DNA of 64,000 bases from Noviherbaspirillum humi (GTDB lineage: Bacteria; Pseudomonadota; Gammaproteobacteria; Burkholderiales; Burkholderiaceae_D), in assembly GCF_900188095.1 (NCBI RefSeq), contig NZ_FZOT01000011.1:62001-126000 (forward strand), read 5' to 3'. Made by a program: the position numbers and the translations under genes. The stretch's first letter is position 1. Each line of letters opens with the position of its first letter. Below, one piece after another: positions 1 through 8,710 of the stretch. The notes under the pieces are model-generated. The model was not told the origin of the DNA. It made no database searches and saw nothing but the letters and a program-made list of their open reading frames with translations.

Positions 1-507
1 ATGGGACAGGCCGAGCAGGCCCCATTTGCTCGCATGGTAGGCGGAGGCATTCGGCCAGGCGCGCTTGGCGGCGGTGGAGGCGATGTTGATGATATGCCCA
101 CCGCCGGCCCGCCGCATTTTTTCCGATGCATACTTCGCCAGCAGGAAGGGGCCGTTCAAGTTGGTGTTGATGACGCGGTTCCAGTCCGCCACCGACAGCT
201 CTTCCATCGACAGCGTGACGTCGGTGCCGGCATTGTTGACCAGCACGTCGAGCCGGCCGAAGCGGCCGACGATGTCATTGACGGCCTGCTCCGCCGCCTG
301 CGGGTCGCCGACGTCGAGCGCGATCGCCTCCGCCTGCGCATCGCCGCGCAGCGAATCGGCCACCGCCGCCGCCTTCTCCAGCTTCAGGTCGGCCACCACG
401 ACGCGGGCGCCGGATGCCGACAGCACCTGGCACAGCGCCGCGCCGAGGCCGCTGGCGCCGCCGGTGACCAGCACCGTCTTGCCGGCGAGGCTGCTGTCGC
501 GGGCCAT
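1..507 (-). CDS. SDR-family oxidoreductase (3' end beyond window)
   Basis: The first 169 residues are visible and the C-terminus lies off the left edge. It is a classical short-chain dehydrogenase/reductase: the TGxxxGxG cofactor motif is at residues 15-22, NNAG at 91-94, and the catalytic triad reads Ser144, Tyr157, Lys161 (YHASK). The NAD(P)-dependent oxidoreductase role follows from the family; the substrate cannot be read. The ATG at 507 lies two bases after the TGA of the upstream glycosyltransferase, so the pair is probably translationally coupled. Its position at the end of a glycosyltransferase run suggests sugar or glycan-precursor modification. That is an inference, since SDRs have many substrates. 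Confidence 0.85.
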   Translation of the reverse strand, partial: MARDSSLAGKTVLVTGGASGLGAALCQVLSASGARVVVADLKLEKAAAVADSLRGDAQAEAIALDVGDPQAAEQAVNDIVGRFGRLDVLVNNAGTDVTLSMEELSVADWNRVINTNLNGPFLLAKYASEKMRRAGGGHIINIASTAAKRAWPNASAYHASKWGLLGLSH

Positions 508-509
508 GT

Positions 510-1877
510 TCACAGTGCCTGCAGATTCGACTGATAACTTCTGGCTGTCCATTCAATCTCCGTTAGGTTGGTTGTGCCATTGCGCACATAGGATGGGGTA
601 AGGGTTGCGGCGGCTTCGGCGGCCTCCGCGGCATCGGCCTCGGCCTGGCGGCGCTCCAGCATCGCCTCATAGCAGGCGGCGATCTGCTGGGTGATGCTGC
701 GCCAGGTGTAGCCCTGGTAGGCGCGGCGTATGCCCTCGTTGCCGAGCTGCCGCACCAGCTGCGGCTGCCGGTACAGCCGCGCCAGGCGCTCGGCGACGGC
801 CTCGGGGTCGTTCGGCGGCACCAGATAACCGGTTTCGCCGTCGATGACGGTGCTCTTGATGCCGCCCACCGCCGCCCCGATCACCGGCGTGCCGCAGGCC
901 ATGGCTTCCACCGGCGTGATGCCGAAGGGTTCGTACCAGGGCGTGGTGACGAAGGCATTGGCGGCGCTGTAGTAATAGCGCAGCTCCTCGCGCGGGCGCT
1001 GGCCGGTGAAGGTGATGCTGTCCTTCAGGCCGAGCGACTGCGCCATCTCGGTCAGGCGGCCCAGCTCCGGCGTGTTGACGGTGTCGATCTTCTCGGCATT
1101 GCCGCCGACTACCAGCAGGCGGGCGCGGATGCCGTGGCGCTCGCGCAGCAGGGCCAGGCTGCGGATGACATTGTCCACGCCCTTGCGCGGCACCATGCGG
1201 CCGAGCTGCAGCACGATGAATTCGTTCGGATCGAGGCCGAGATGCTCCCGCGCGATCATCGGCACCGGCCAAAGCTCTTCCGGATCGAAGCCGCAGGGCA
1301 CGATGTCGATGCGGTCGCAAGGCGCGCCGTACAGCTGCTCCATGTCCTGCTTGTCCTGCGGACATTCGGCGATGATGCGGTCCGCTTCCTGCATCAGGCT
1401 TTCCTCGATATCGAAGCGCTCCTCCGGAAATCCGTCGGCCTGTCCCTGGCACTGGCGCCTTACCCGGCCGAGCGCATGGAAGGTGATGACGAAGGGAATG
1501 CCGAGCGCCTGCTTCAGCTGCTGCGCCACCATGCCGGACATGAAGAAGTTGGCATGCGCCAGGTCGTAGGCAATCTTCTGCCGCCGGGCGAAGCTGATGA
1601 CGAAGCGTCCGAACTGCTCCATGTGGGGCAGCATCGCTTCCTTCGGAATGTAGTGCGCAGGCCCGGCCGGCACATGGATCACGCGCACGTTCGGCTGCCA
1701 GTTGACGATGCGCGGCCGGGCGGCGCCGTCGCATCGGGTGAACACGTCGACCAGATGCCCGGCCTGCGCCAGCTGGCGTGCCACGTGCGCCACGTAGACG
1801 TTCTGTCCGCCGCTGTCGATGCTGCCGGGAGGCGCCAGGGGCGATGCATGTTCACTGATGAGGGCAATTTTTCGCAT
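510..1877 (-). CDS. GT4-family glycosyltransferase (sucrose-synthase-like fold)
   Basis: This is a 455-aa retaining glycosyltransferase of the GT4/GT-B type. The N-terminal domain has the GGQNVYV motif near residue 23, typical of sucrose-phosphate-synthase-like and MshA-like enzymes, where it contacts the donor nucleotide sugar. The C-terminal domain carries the E-x7-E donor-binding signature at about residues 316-324 (EPFGITPVE), then GTPVIG. The C-terminal tail after residue 415 is Ala/Glu-rich and low in complexity. It is cytoplasmic, with no membrane segment. Together with a second GT4 and a GT2 on the same strand it probably builds an oligosaccharide; donor and acceptor are unknown. ATG at 1877. 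Confidence 0.88.
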   Translation of the reverse strand: MRKIALISEHASPLAPPGSIDSGGQNVYVAHVARQLAQAGHLVDVFTRCDGAARPRIVNWQPNVRVIHVPAGPAHYIPKEAMLPHMEQFGRFVISFARRQKIAYDLAHANFFMSGMVAQQLKQALGIPFVITFHALGRVRRQCQGQADGFPEERFDIEESLMQEADRIIAECPQDKQDMEQLYGAPCDRIDIVPCGFDPEELWPVPMIAREHLGLDPNEFIVLQLGRMVPRKGVDNVIRSLALLRERHGIRARLLVVGGNAEKIDTVNTPELGRLTEMAQSLGLKDSITFTGQRPREELRYYYSAANAFVTTPWYEPFGITPVEAMACGTPVIGAAVGGIKSTVIDGETGYLVPPNDPEAVAERLARLYRQPQLVRQLGNEGIRRAYQGYTWRSITQQIAACYEAMLERRQAEADAAEAAEAAATLTPSYVRNGTTNLTEIEWTARSYQSNLQAL

Positions 1878-2072
1878 GATGTCTATGCCAAGGATGGCCG
1901 GTTCGAGTTGATGATTTTTTCTTCAGCCTGCAGCCTTCCCTGCCTGCGCCAGTGTGCTGGAGCGAGGCCTTTCTGCCACTGAGGAAACGCATACAACAGG
2001 CAGTGCCTGATCCGGTTTTTGCAAGCGCCGCCGCATGCCCCTTGCATGTCGGAAAAAACGCTTGCGCGTGAT

Positions 2073-2570
2073 TCATCGGGTGCCGAGAAAAAGCGTTTTC
2101 GTCCTTTCCTTCGCAATGCCGGCCTTGGCGAGCGCGCGCAGGCACATCGCCACCGAGCCGGCAAAGGCTTCGTCATACCAGGGATGGGCGCCGGAAACGC
2201 CGACCACGATGTCGTCCAGCACGATGCTGCCCCAGAGCGTGGTATCGCCCTCCTGCAGCAGGTGCGGCTTGAGTTCCTGCACCACATGGCCGTCGAGGCC
2301 GGTCTTCCATGCCACCCGGGCCTTCGCGCGGGCGAAGGCGCCGTAATCCGCATCCCACTTCTCGCGGTCGCCGACGGCGTGCTCATACAGGATCGCGTCT
2401 TCGAAGGAGGAATTGGCCGGCGTAAAGCCAGGCTTCATGATCACGATGTAGAGGAAGCCGCTCTCGCCGGCGACCTGGCTGTCCATGGCGGCGTTGATCA
2501 TCGGCAGGGCGAGTTCCACCGCTTTCGCGGCGGTGGCGGGAGTGAGGAAGTAGCTGTCGAAGGATGGCAT
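2073..2570 (-). CDS. GlcG/HbpS-like (DUF336-type) small protein
   Basis: A 165-aa protein without signal peptide or membrane segment. The frame stays open upstream, but the ATG at 2570 (MPSFDSYF) is the best start because the previous gene ends at 2611. The C-terminal half has the pattern of the GlcG/HbpS heme-binding-like family: an Ala-rich helix (ARAKARVAWKTG), a turn, then DDIVVGVSGAHPWYDE followed by a helix, matching the family's 'GVSGA...DE' core. Members have been linked to heme or small-ligand binding and often sit beside oxidoreductases. Its role inside a glycosyltransferase cluster is unexplained. A 195-bp gap separates it from the next gene, so an internal promoter is possible. 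Family assignment is moderate. Confidence 0.55.
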   Translation of the reverse strand: MPSFDSYFLTPATAAKAVELALPMINAAMDSQVAGESGFLYIVIMKPGFTPANSSFEDAILYEHAVGDREKWDADYGAFARAKARVAWKTGLDGHVVQELKPHLLQEGDTTLWGSIVLDDIVVGVSGAHPWYDEAFAGSVAMCLRALAKAGIAKERTKTLFLGTR

Positions 2571-2610
2571 GCGGTTTCTTTCGCTTGAACGGGTTGGATC
2601 GATCGAATTT

Positions 2611-3645
2611 TCATGCGGAGCGCAGCCGTGGCATGGCGCCGGCGGAGGTGTCCTGATTTGCCTCGGCCTCATTCATGCCGCCGTGATGGCGCGCAATCCG
2701 GTGGCCGGTCACATCGCGCAGCGTACGGTCCCAGTCGGCGATGAAGCGGGCTATGGAAAAGCGTTCCTGAGCGCGCCGCCTTGCGCCCTCGCCCAGCCGC
2801 TTCGCTTCCTCGGGATTGCGCAGCAGCGCCTGCATGTGGCCGATGAGCGCATCGACGTTGGTGTCCACATAGCCCGACTTGCCGTTCTCGATCACGGTCG
2901 CCATCTCGGTGGTGGCAAGGCCGATCACCGGCACGCCGACCATCATCGCCTCGATCACCGCGAGGCCGAGGCTGGTATAGCGGATCGGGTTGAACAGGAA
3001 GCGGTAGTCGGCCGCGAAGTTCGGCAACTGGGCATGCAGCACCTCGCCGATGCCGTCCATTTCTTCCGCGCCCATGCCGACGAGATCCAGCGGCACCTGC
3101 GCGCGCGCCTGCAGGAAGACGTCGCCGCCGAGGCGGCGGCCGCGCCGGGCCAGATGATTGACCACCACCAGCCCGCGCTCATGGCCGCCGCGATAGGAGA
3201 CGCCCGGCGGCACCAGCACGCCATGCTCGATCACCCGGGTCGGTGTCGCGCCGCTGTTCCACATCAGGCGGTTGAAATGCGTCACGTGCACCAGCAACAC
3301 ATCGGGATCGTTCACCGGGTGCGGCATGTCGGTTGGATGCTCGCGCGGCGTGTCGTGCTCGAGGTAGATGCGCGGCAAGGCCCGCTGCGCCGGCGTCAGG
3401 AATTCGTATTGATCCTTCAGGTACTGGTCGTCGTCCTGGAACAGGATGCAGTCGAACTCATGCTTCGCCGCTTCCGAGACCGGCATGTCGATCACGTTGT
3501 CGCCCCACGGGATATGGCCGCAGCGACCGCCGTAGCCGGCAGGCCGATCCGGCTTGGACAGCACGTAGAACTGGTGCGGCACCTGGGTCAGGTAGTACAG
3601 GTAGCTGCCGTGGGTATGCCAGGTCAGGATGCGCAGGGGTCGCAT
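2611..3645 (-). CDS. GT4-family glycosyltransferase
   Basis: 344 aa with a GT-B fold. The N-terminal half reads as an acceptor domain (RILTWHTHGSYLYYL at the start, then a YLEHDTPREHP segment). The C-terminal half has the donor-site pattern SLGLAVIEAMMVGVPVIG, with the conserved glutamates of GT4 enzymes, followed by TEMATVIENGKSGY. The last 30 residues are polar and probably disordered. The start codon is ATG at 3645 with AGGAAA upstream. It lies between a GT2 and a GlcG-like gene with gaps of 63 and 40 bp, consistent with one transcript. The transferred sugar cannot be deduced. Confidence 0.85.
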   Translation of the reverse strand: MRPLRILTWHTHGSYLYYLTQVPHQFYVLSKPDRPAGYGGRCGHIPWGDNVIDMPVSEAAKHEFDCILFQDDDQYLKDQYEFLTPAQRALPRIYLEHDTPREHPTDMPHPVNDPDVLLVHVTHFNRLMWNSGATPTRVIEHGVLVPPGVSYRGGHERGLVVVNHLARRGRRLGGDVFLQARAQVPLDLVGMGAEEMDGIGEVLHAQLPNFAADYRFLFNPIRYTSLGLAVIEAMMVGVPVIGLATTEMATVIENGKSGYVDTNVDALIGHMQALLRNPEEAKRLGEGARRRAQERFSIARFIADWDRTLRDVTGHRIARHHGGMNEAEANQDTSAGAMPRLRSA

Positions 3646-3708
3646 GGGTGGGCGTTTCCTCGTTCGTTGGGATTCAGGTTGGCTGGAGCGCGCGCAAGGA
3701 CGGCTTTG

Positions 3709-4836
3709 TCATAGGAAGGCCACCCGGAAGCGCAGCGCCCCCACCATGCGCCAGTACACCGCCAGCGGCGGGATCGCGGCCGAGGTCAGCACCATTTCGG
3801 CCACGTGGGAGGCGGTCTTTCGGGTGCCGCGCAAGCGCGCCAGGCAGAAGCGGCCGGTCATCAGCAGCCATGCGATGGCGGCGCCGGCGGCCAGCGCCGG
3901 CTTGCCGAGCAGCAGGGCCAGCGGCGCGCCGAGCAGGCACAGCACGATCAGGTAATAGTCCCAGCGCGGCGTGGCGCGAATCCGTTCCCGGTAGCGCCGC
4001 GGATGCTTCTTGTACAGCAGCGCATCGAACACCACCTTCTTTTGCTGCGACATGCTGACGCCCCAGGATGCCGGCCGCACTGGATGGATCACCACCGCCT
4101 GCGGCGCGTCGGCGATGGCGATGCCATGGTCGAGCAGGCGGAAATGCAGGTCGCTGTCCTCGCGCCATGCGAGCCGGAAACGCTCGTCGAAGCCGCCGAG
4201 CTGCTCCAGCACCGCGCGCCGCGCCAGGCAGTTGGCGGTGACGAACTCCGCCGTCTCCAGGTGCTTGGCGTCGCGCTCGTAGTCGCTCGGCGTGCTGGAG
4301 AGCGGCATCTCGATGCGCCCGCGCACCACGCCGGCGCCTTTCTCGAAAGCGGCGAGGCCGTGGCGCAGCCAGTCGGCGGTCGGCACCGTATCGTCGTCGG
4401 TGAAGGCGATGATGGGCGACCGGGCCGCCTGCCAACCGCGGTTGCGGGCCGCGGCCGGGCCGTGCGGTCCACGGTTGGGGAGGTAGCGCACTTCCAGGCC
4501 GCGGTCAGCCATGCGCTCGGTCCAGGCGCCGACCACCTTGCGGGTGGCGTCGCTCGGCGCATCGTCGACGATGATGACCTCATAGTCGCCGGCGGCGAAA
4601 TTCTGCGCCGTCAGCCCGGCCAGGCAGCGGTTCAGCAGGTCGGCCCGTCCGCAGGTGGGCACCACGATGGAAACGAGGAAACGGTCCTCCGCTTTCGCGC
4701 CATCCACCCTGGCGCCACCATGGGGAGCGGCAATGGCCTGCTCTCCTCGACCGTCGCGAACCGGATGAAAGGCGGCGCCTGCCTGCATCCCGGCGTTGCG
4801 GTCATGGCCATCGGGCATCGGAAGCGTTCTTTCCAT
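3709..4836 (-). CDS. GT2-family glycosyltransferase with C-terminal membrane segments
   Basis: Reading from the ATG at 4836 (preceded by CGAGGAAACC) gives 375 aa; a longer reading would need a TTG start. The GT-A nucleotide-sugar fold begins with VSIVVPTCGR, then EVIIVDDAPSD, and FTDDDT is the metal-binding DxD-like motif. WREDSDLHFRL is the ED motif of processive and non-processive GT2 enzymes. Two hydrophobic segments near the C-terminus (around YYLIVLCLLGAPLALLLG and an Ala/Leu stretch after it) suggest membrane attachment, as expected for an enzyme acting on a lipid-linked acceptor. It follows the ABC exporter gene by 82 bp. Confidence 0.87.
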   Translation of the reverse strand: MERTLPMPDGHDRNAGMQAGAAFHPVRDGRGEQAIAAPHGGARVDGAKAEDRFLVSIVVPTCGRADLLNRCLAGLTAQNFAAGDYEVIIVDDAPSDATRKVVGAWTERMADRGLEVRYLPNRGPHGPAAARNRGWQAARSPIIAFTDDDTVPTADWLRHGLAAFEKGAGVVRGRIEMPLSSTPSDYERDAKHLETAEFVTANCLARRAVLEQLGGFDERFRLAWREDSDLHFRLLDHGIAIADAPQAVVIHPVRPASWGVSMSQQKKVVFDALLYKKHPRRYRERIRATPRWDYYLIVLCLLGAPLALLLGKPALAAGAAIAWLLMTGRFCLARLRGTRKTASHVAEMVLTSAAIPPLAVYWRMVGALRFRVAFL

Positions 4837-4918
4837 AAGCGGTTTCCTCGAACTGGGTTCTCGTCTCAAATTGCTGCGGCCGCCACGGTGGCCGCGATCG
4901 GTACTGAGCGGCCTCCTT

Positions 4919-6706
4919 TCATGACGCCAGCATCATCTGCTGGCGGTCCTCGTTCTGCTGCAGCTGCCACAGCCGCGCATACATCCCGTTTTGCCGCAGC
5001 AGATCGTCATGGGTGCCGCGCTCCATCACCCGGCCGCGCTCGAGCACGATGATTTCGTCGGCGCGCACGATGGTGGACAGGCGGTGGGCGATGATGAGCG
5101 TGCTTCTGTCCACCGACAGCCGGTCCAGCTCCTGCTGGATCGCATGCTCGGATTGCGAGTCGAGGGCCGAGGTGGCTTCGTCGAAAATAAGAATCGGCGG
5201 ATTCTTCAGGATGGCGCGCGCCACCGCGATGCGCTGCTTCTCGCCGCCGGAAATCTTCACACCGCGCTCGCCCACCGGCGTGTCGTACTTCTGCGGCAGG
5301 GAATCGATCAGCTCGTGGATGTGAGCCGCCTTGGCGGCGTTGATGGTGTCCTCGCGGCTGGCGCCGATGCGGCCGTAGGCGATGTTGTAGCCGATGGTGT
5401 CGTTGAACAGCACCGTGTCTTGCGGCACCACGCCGATCACGCGGCGCACGCTGCTCGCGGTGACGCTGCCGATATCCTGGCCGTCGACCAGGATGCGGCC
5501 GCCTGTCGGCTCGTAGAAGCGCAGCAGCAACCGCGCCAGCGTCGACTTGCCGGAGCCGCTGCCGCCCACCACCGCCACGGTGCGTCCGGCCGGAATGCGA
5601 AAGCTCACGCCATGCAGGATGGGCCGCTCCGGATCGTAGTGGAAGCTGACGTCGTCGAACACCACCTCGCCGCGCTCGGCCTTCAGCTCCGGCGTGGCGG
5701 CGGTCTCTTCCTTCTCCGGCCTCTGGCGCAGCAGCTGGAACAGGCGCTCGGCATTGACCCACGCATCCTTGGCTTCGCGGTAGACGAAGCCGAGGGCATT
5801 GAGCGGAAGGCACACCTGCAGCACGTAGGCGTTGATCAGGACCAGGTCGCCCACCGTCATGTTCCGCGCCAGCACGTCCTGCCCGGCCAGCAGCATGATG
5901 CCGGCGACACCGAGCGCGATGATGCCGCTCTGCCCCACGTGCAGGGCGAACAACGCCTTCTGGTTCGATACCGCGGCCTCGGTCCACTGCCCCATGATGC
6001 CGGCGAAGCGATCGCCCTCCACTTTCTCGTTGGTGAAGTATTTCACCGTGTCGTAGTTGATCAGGCTGTCGGTGAGCTTGCTCTTGGCGGTGGTGTCGAG
6101 CTTGTTGACGCGGCGCTGGTAGATGGTGCGGCGGGCGGTGAAGAACAGGGTGAAGCTGGAGTACACCAGGAAGGTGATGACGATGATGCCGGAGTACCAG
6201 AAATTGTACCGGCCCATCAGGATGGCCAGCACGAAGCCGATCTCCATCAGCGTCGGCACGATGGTGAACAGGCCGACGCCGAGCAGGAAGGCGATGCCGT
6301 TGGTGCCGCGGTCGATGTCTGGCAGCAGGCCGCCGATATGGCGCTGCGCGTGGAAGCGCGCGCTCAGGTGGTGAAGATGGTTGAATACCCGATGCGCGTA
6401 GGTGGCCACGGTGCGCTGCGTTACCCGCGAGAACACCAGGTCGCGCAATTCGTTGAACAGGGTGCTGGAGAAGCGCAGGAAGGCGTAGCCGGCAAGCAAG
6501 GTCACCGGCAGCAGCGTCACCGTTTCCGGGCGCGACAATACGTCGATGATGTGCTTGAGCAGCAGCGGCACGGCGACGGTCGTGATCTTCGCCATGATGA
6601 GGAAACCGAGCGCGCCGGCGACGCGCCAGCGGTATGGCGCCACCACCTGCCACAGCCCTGCCATGACGGTAGCCTTGTCCTCCGGGAATCCGCTTCGCTG
6701 TTGCAT
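4919..6706 (-). CDS. ABC exporter, Atm1/ABCB-type half transporter
   Basis: About 595 aa from the ATG at 6706; an ATG at 6805 would add 33 polar residues. A six-helix exporter domain is followed by a nucleotide-binding domain with Walker A GGSGSGKST, signature ISGGEKQR and Walker B ILIFDEATSALD. The membrane domain resembles the Atm1/ABCB7 group (VPLLLKHIIDVLSR, GVGLFTIVPTLMEI) more than MsbA. Atm1-type proteins export glutathione-linked sulphur or metal compounds, but here the gene heads a glycosyltransferase run, so it might move a glycan lipid or simply be a neighbour. It should work as a homodimer in the inner membrane. First gene of the leftward unit. Confidence 0.88.
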   Translation of the reverse strand: MQQRSGFPEDKATVMAGLWQVVAPYRWRVAGALGFLIMAKITTVAVPLLLKHIIDVLSRPETVTLLPVTLLAGYAFLRFSSTLFNELRDLVFSRVTQRTVATYAHRVFNHLHHLSARFHAQRHIGGLLPDIDRGTNGIAFLLGVGLFTIVPTLMEIGFVLAILMGRYNFWYSGIIVITFLVYSSFTLFFTARRTIYQRRVNKLDTTAKSKLTDSLINYDTVKYFTNEKVEGDRFAGIMGQWTEAAVSNQKALFALHVGQSGIIALGVAGIMLLAGQDVLARNMTVGDLVLINAYVLQVCLPLNALGFVYREAKDAWVNAERLFQLLRQRPEKEETAATPELKAERGEVVFDDVSFHYDPERPILHGVSFRIPAGRTVAVVGGSGSGKSTLARLLLRFYEPTGGRILVDGQDIGSVTASSVRRVIGVVPQDTVLFNDTIGYNIAYGRIGASREDTINAAKAAHIHELIDSLPQKYDTPVGERGVKISGGEKQRIAVARAILKNPPILIFDEATSALDSQSEHAIQQELDRLSVDRSTLIIAHRLSTIVRADEIIVLERGRVMERGTHDDLLRQNGMYARLWQLQQNEDRQQMMLAS

Positions 6707-6964
6707 CTCCGATTGCTTTCCAGTCTCATTGTTTTCTCGCGCCCGACCTGCCTTTTCGCCAAGAAAAAGCACCCCCGCGAAAACCGATTCACATGAGAAC
6801 CGCATGGCACAGGTTTGTTCCTTGTCAGACTTTCATGCTTGAGATTTAACAATCGCACGCCGCTTTTCAGAAACCAACATTTGACGCGGGAATCACTTGC
6901 AAACCCCCACGAGGCAGCGCCGCCAGCGCGCCTTTCCATCGATTGCCAGGAAGAAGGAGTGAGC
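6707..6964. promoter_or_regulatory. Divergent intergenic region of the glycan cluster
   Basis: About 258 bp separate the leftward ABC-GT-SDR unit from the rightward carbamoyltransferase-GT9-epimerase unit, so both promoters must lie here. It is more AT-rich than the flanks around 6720-6900. The clearest signal is the ribosome binding site AAGAAGGAG at 6951-6959, which fixes the carbamoyltransferase start at the GTG at 6965. I could not pick a convincing -35/-10 pair. Confidence 0.5.
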
Positions 6965-8710
6965 GTGTATACCCTAGGGATCAATGCAGCCTTTCATGAT
7001 TGCTCCGCCACGCTCGTAAAGGATGGCGTCGTCCTCGCTGCGGCCGAAGAGGAACGCTTCACCAAGGTGAAGCATGGCAAGCGTCCTGTGCCCTTCACCG
7101 TGTGGCAACTGCCCTTCCACGCCATCGACTACTGCCTGAAGGAAGCCGGCATTGCGCTGCGCGATGTCGACCATGTCGCCTACTCCTACGATCCCTACAT
7201 GCAACTCGGCGAGCGGGCAGAACAGGCCACCCTTTCCCTGCCGCTGGAGCCGTCGAAGAACCCCACAAGCGAATGGCTGTCGCCGTGGGATCCGCTGTCG
7301 CTGTCCTATATCGTCAACGCGCCGCGCCAGCTCGCCAGCGGCGCGCCGCATCACCTGAAGGCGCGCTTCCGCGACGTGCGCCACGACGGTCCGTTCAAGT
7401 GGCATTTCGTCGAGCACCACCTCGCCCACGAAGCAAGCGCCTTCCTCGCCGCGCCGTTCGAGGAATGCGCCGTGCTGGCGATGGACGGCCGCGGCGAGCG
7501 CCCCACCACCAGCTACGGCCTCTACCGCGACGGACGATATCAGCGCATCAAGCAGGTCAACCTGCCGCATTCCCTCGGCCTGCTGTATGAAGAGGTGACC
7601 GATCATCTCGGCTTCCTGCGCTCCTCCGATGAATACAAGGTGATGGCGCTGGCCTCCTACGGCAAGCCGAACTTCGTTTCCGAATTCAAGGAAGTGGTGC
7701 GCTACCGCGGCGAGGGCGACTACACCGTTGCAAAGGTCGACTGGAAGGACGTTATCGGCCCGGCGCGGCTGCGCGGCTCCGCCTTCGAGCAGGTGCACAT
7801 GGACATTGCCCATTCACTGCAGGTGGTGCTGGAGGAAACCGTGGCCCAGATGGTGGACTGGCTGCACCGGGAAACCGGCGCGAAGAATTTGTGCATGGCC
7901 GGCGGCGTGGCGCTCAACTGCGTGATGAACGCACGCATTCGCGACAACGGCCCTTTCGAGAAGGTCTGGATCCAGCCGGCCGCCGGCGACTCCGGCACTT
8001 CGCTCGGCGCGGCGATGTGGATAGATGCGCAGCAGCGCGGCGACACACGCCGCCACTGGGTGATGGACCATGTGTTCTACGGCCCGGAGTACGACGATGA
8101 GGAGATCGAGGAATTCCTGAAGCAGGCGCGCCTGCCCTATCGCAAGGTGGACGACATCGCCGAAGCCACCGCCGAGCTGCTGGCCCAGAACAAGGTGATC
8201 GGCTGGTTCCAGGGCCGCATGGAGTTCGGCCCGCGCTCCCTCGGCGCGCGCTCCATCCTTGCCTCGCCGATCGATCCCGGCATGCAGGCTCACCTGAACC
8301 TGATCAAGGACCGCGAGGATTTCCGGCCGGTGGCTCCGGTGGTGCTTGAAGAGGAAGCCGACAAGTGGTTCGTCAACGGCCACCAGTCGCCCTTCATGAC
8401 CTTCGTCTTCGACGTGCGCGAGGACAGGGTAGACAAGATACCGGCGGTGCGCCATGTCGACGGCACCGCGCGGGTGCAGACCATTAACCGTGCCCAGAAC
8501 CCGGCCTACTACGATCTGCTGCAGTCGTTCGCGAAGCGCACCGGCGTGCCGGTGCTGGTGAATACGTCTTTCAACACCCGGGGCGAGCCTATCGTCTGCA
8601 CGCCGCGCGACGCGGTGGAGTCCTTCTGCACCACGCCGCTGGATGTGCTCGCCATAGGCTCCTTCCTGCTGGAGAAACCGAAGCTGATCATCGGCGGGCA
8701 GCAATCATAA
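6965..8710 (+). CDS. NodU/CmcH-family carbamoyltransferase
   Basis: 581 aa from a GTG start with AAGGAG five bases upstream. The frame is open further upstream, but the conserved family N-terminus (YTLGINAAFHDCSATLV) begins here. The first two thirds is the kinase-fold domain with the HHLAHEASAF metal-binding motif. The C-terminal domain has GRMEFGPRSLGARSIL, which binds the carbamoyl-adenylate intermediate. Family enzymes move a carbamoyl group from carbamoyl phosphate (with ATP) to a hydroxyl of a sugar or antibiotic, as in Nod factor, cephamycin and tobramycin. Here a sugar hydroxyl on a glycan is the likely target, given a GT9 and UDP-sugar decarboxylase immediately downstream (TAATG overlap). 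Cytoplasmic. Confidence 0.9.
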   Translation: MYTLGINAAFHDCSATLVKDGVVLAAAEEERFTKVKHGKRPVPFTVWQLPFHAIDYCLKEAGIALRDVDHVAYSYDPYMQLGERAEQATLSLPLEPSKNPTSEWLSPWDPLSLSYIVNAPRQLASGAPHHLKARFRDVRHDGPFKWHFVEHHLAHEASAFLAAPFEECAVLAMDGRGERPTTSYGLYRDGRYQRIKQVNLPHSLGLLYEEVTDHLGFLRSSDEYKVMALASYGKPNFVSEFKEVVRYRGEGDYTVAKVDWKDVIGPARLRGSAFEQVHMDIAHSLQVVLEETVAQMVDWLHRETGAKNLCMAGGVALNCVMNARIRDNGPFEKVWIQPAAGDSGTSLGAAMWIDAQQRGDTRRHWVMDHVFYGPEYDDEEIEEFLKQARLPYRKVDDIAEATAELLAQNKVIGWFQGRMEFGPRSLGARSILASPIDPGMQAHLNLIKDREDFRPVAPVVLEEEADKWFVNGHQSPFMTFVFDVREDRVDKIPAVRHVDGTARVQTINRAQNPAYYDLLQSFAKRTGVPVLVNTSFNTRGEPIVCTPRDAVESFCTTPLDVLAIGSFLLEKPKLIIGGQQS

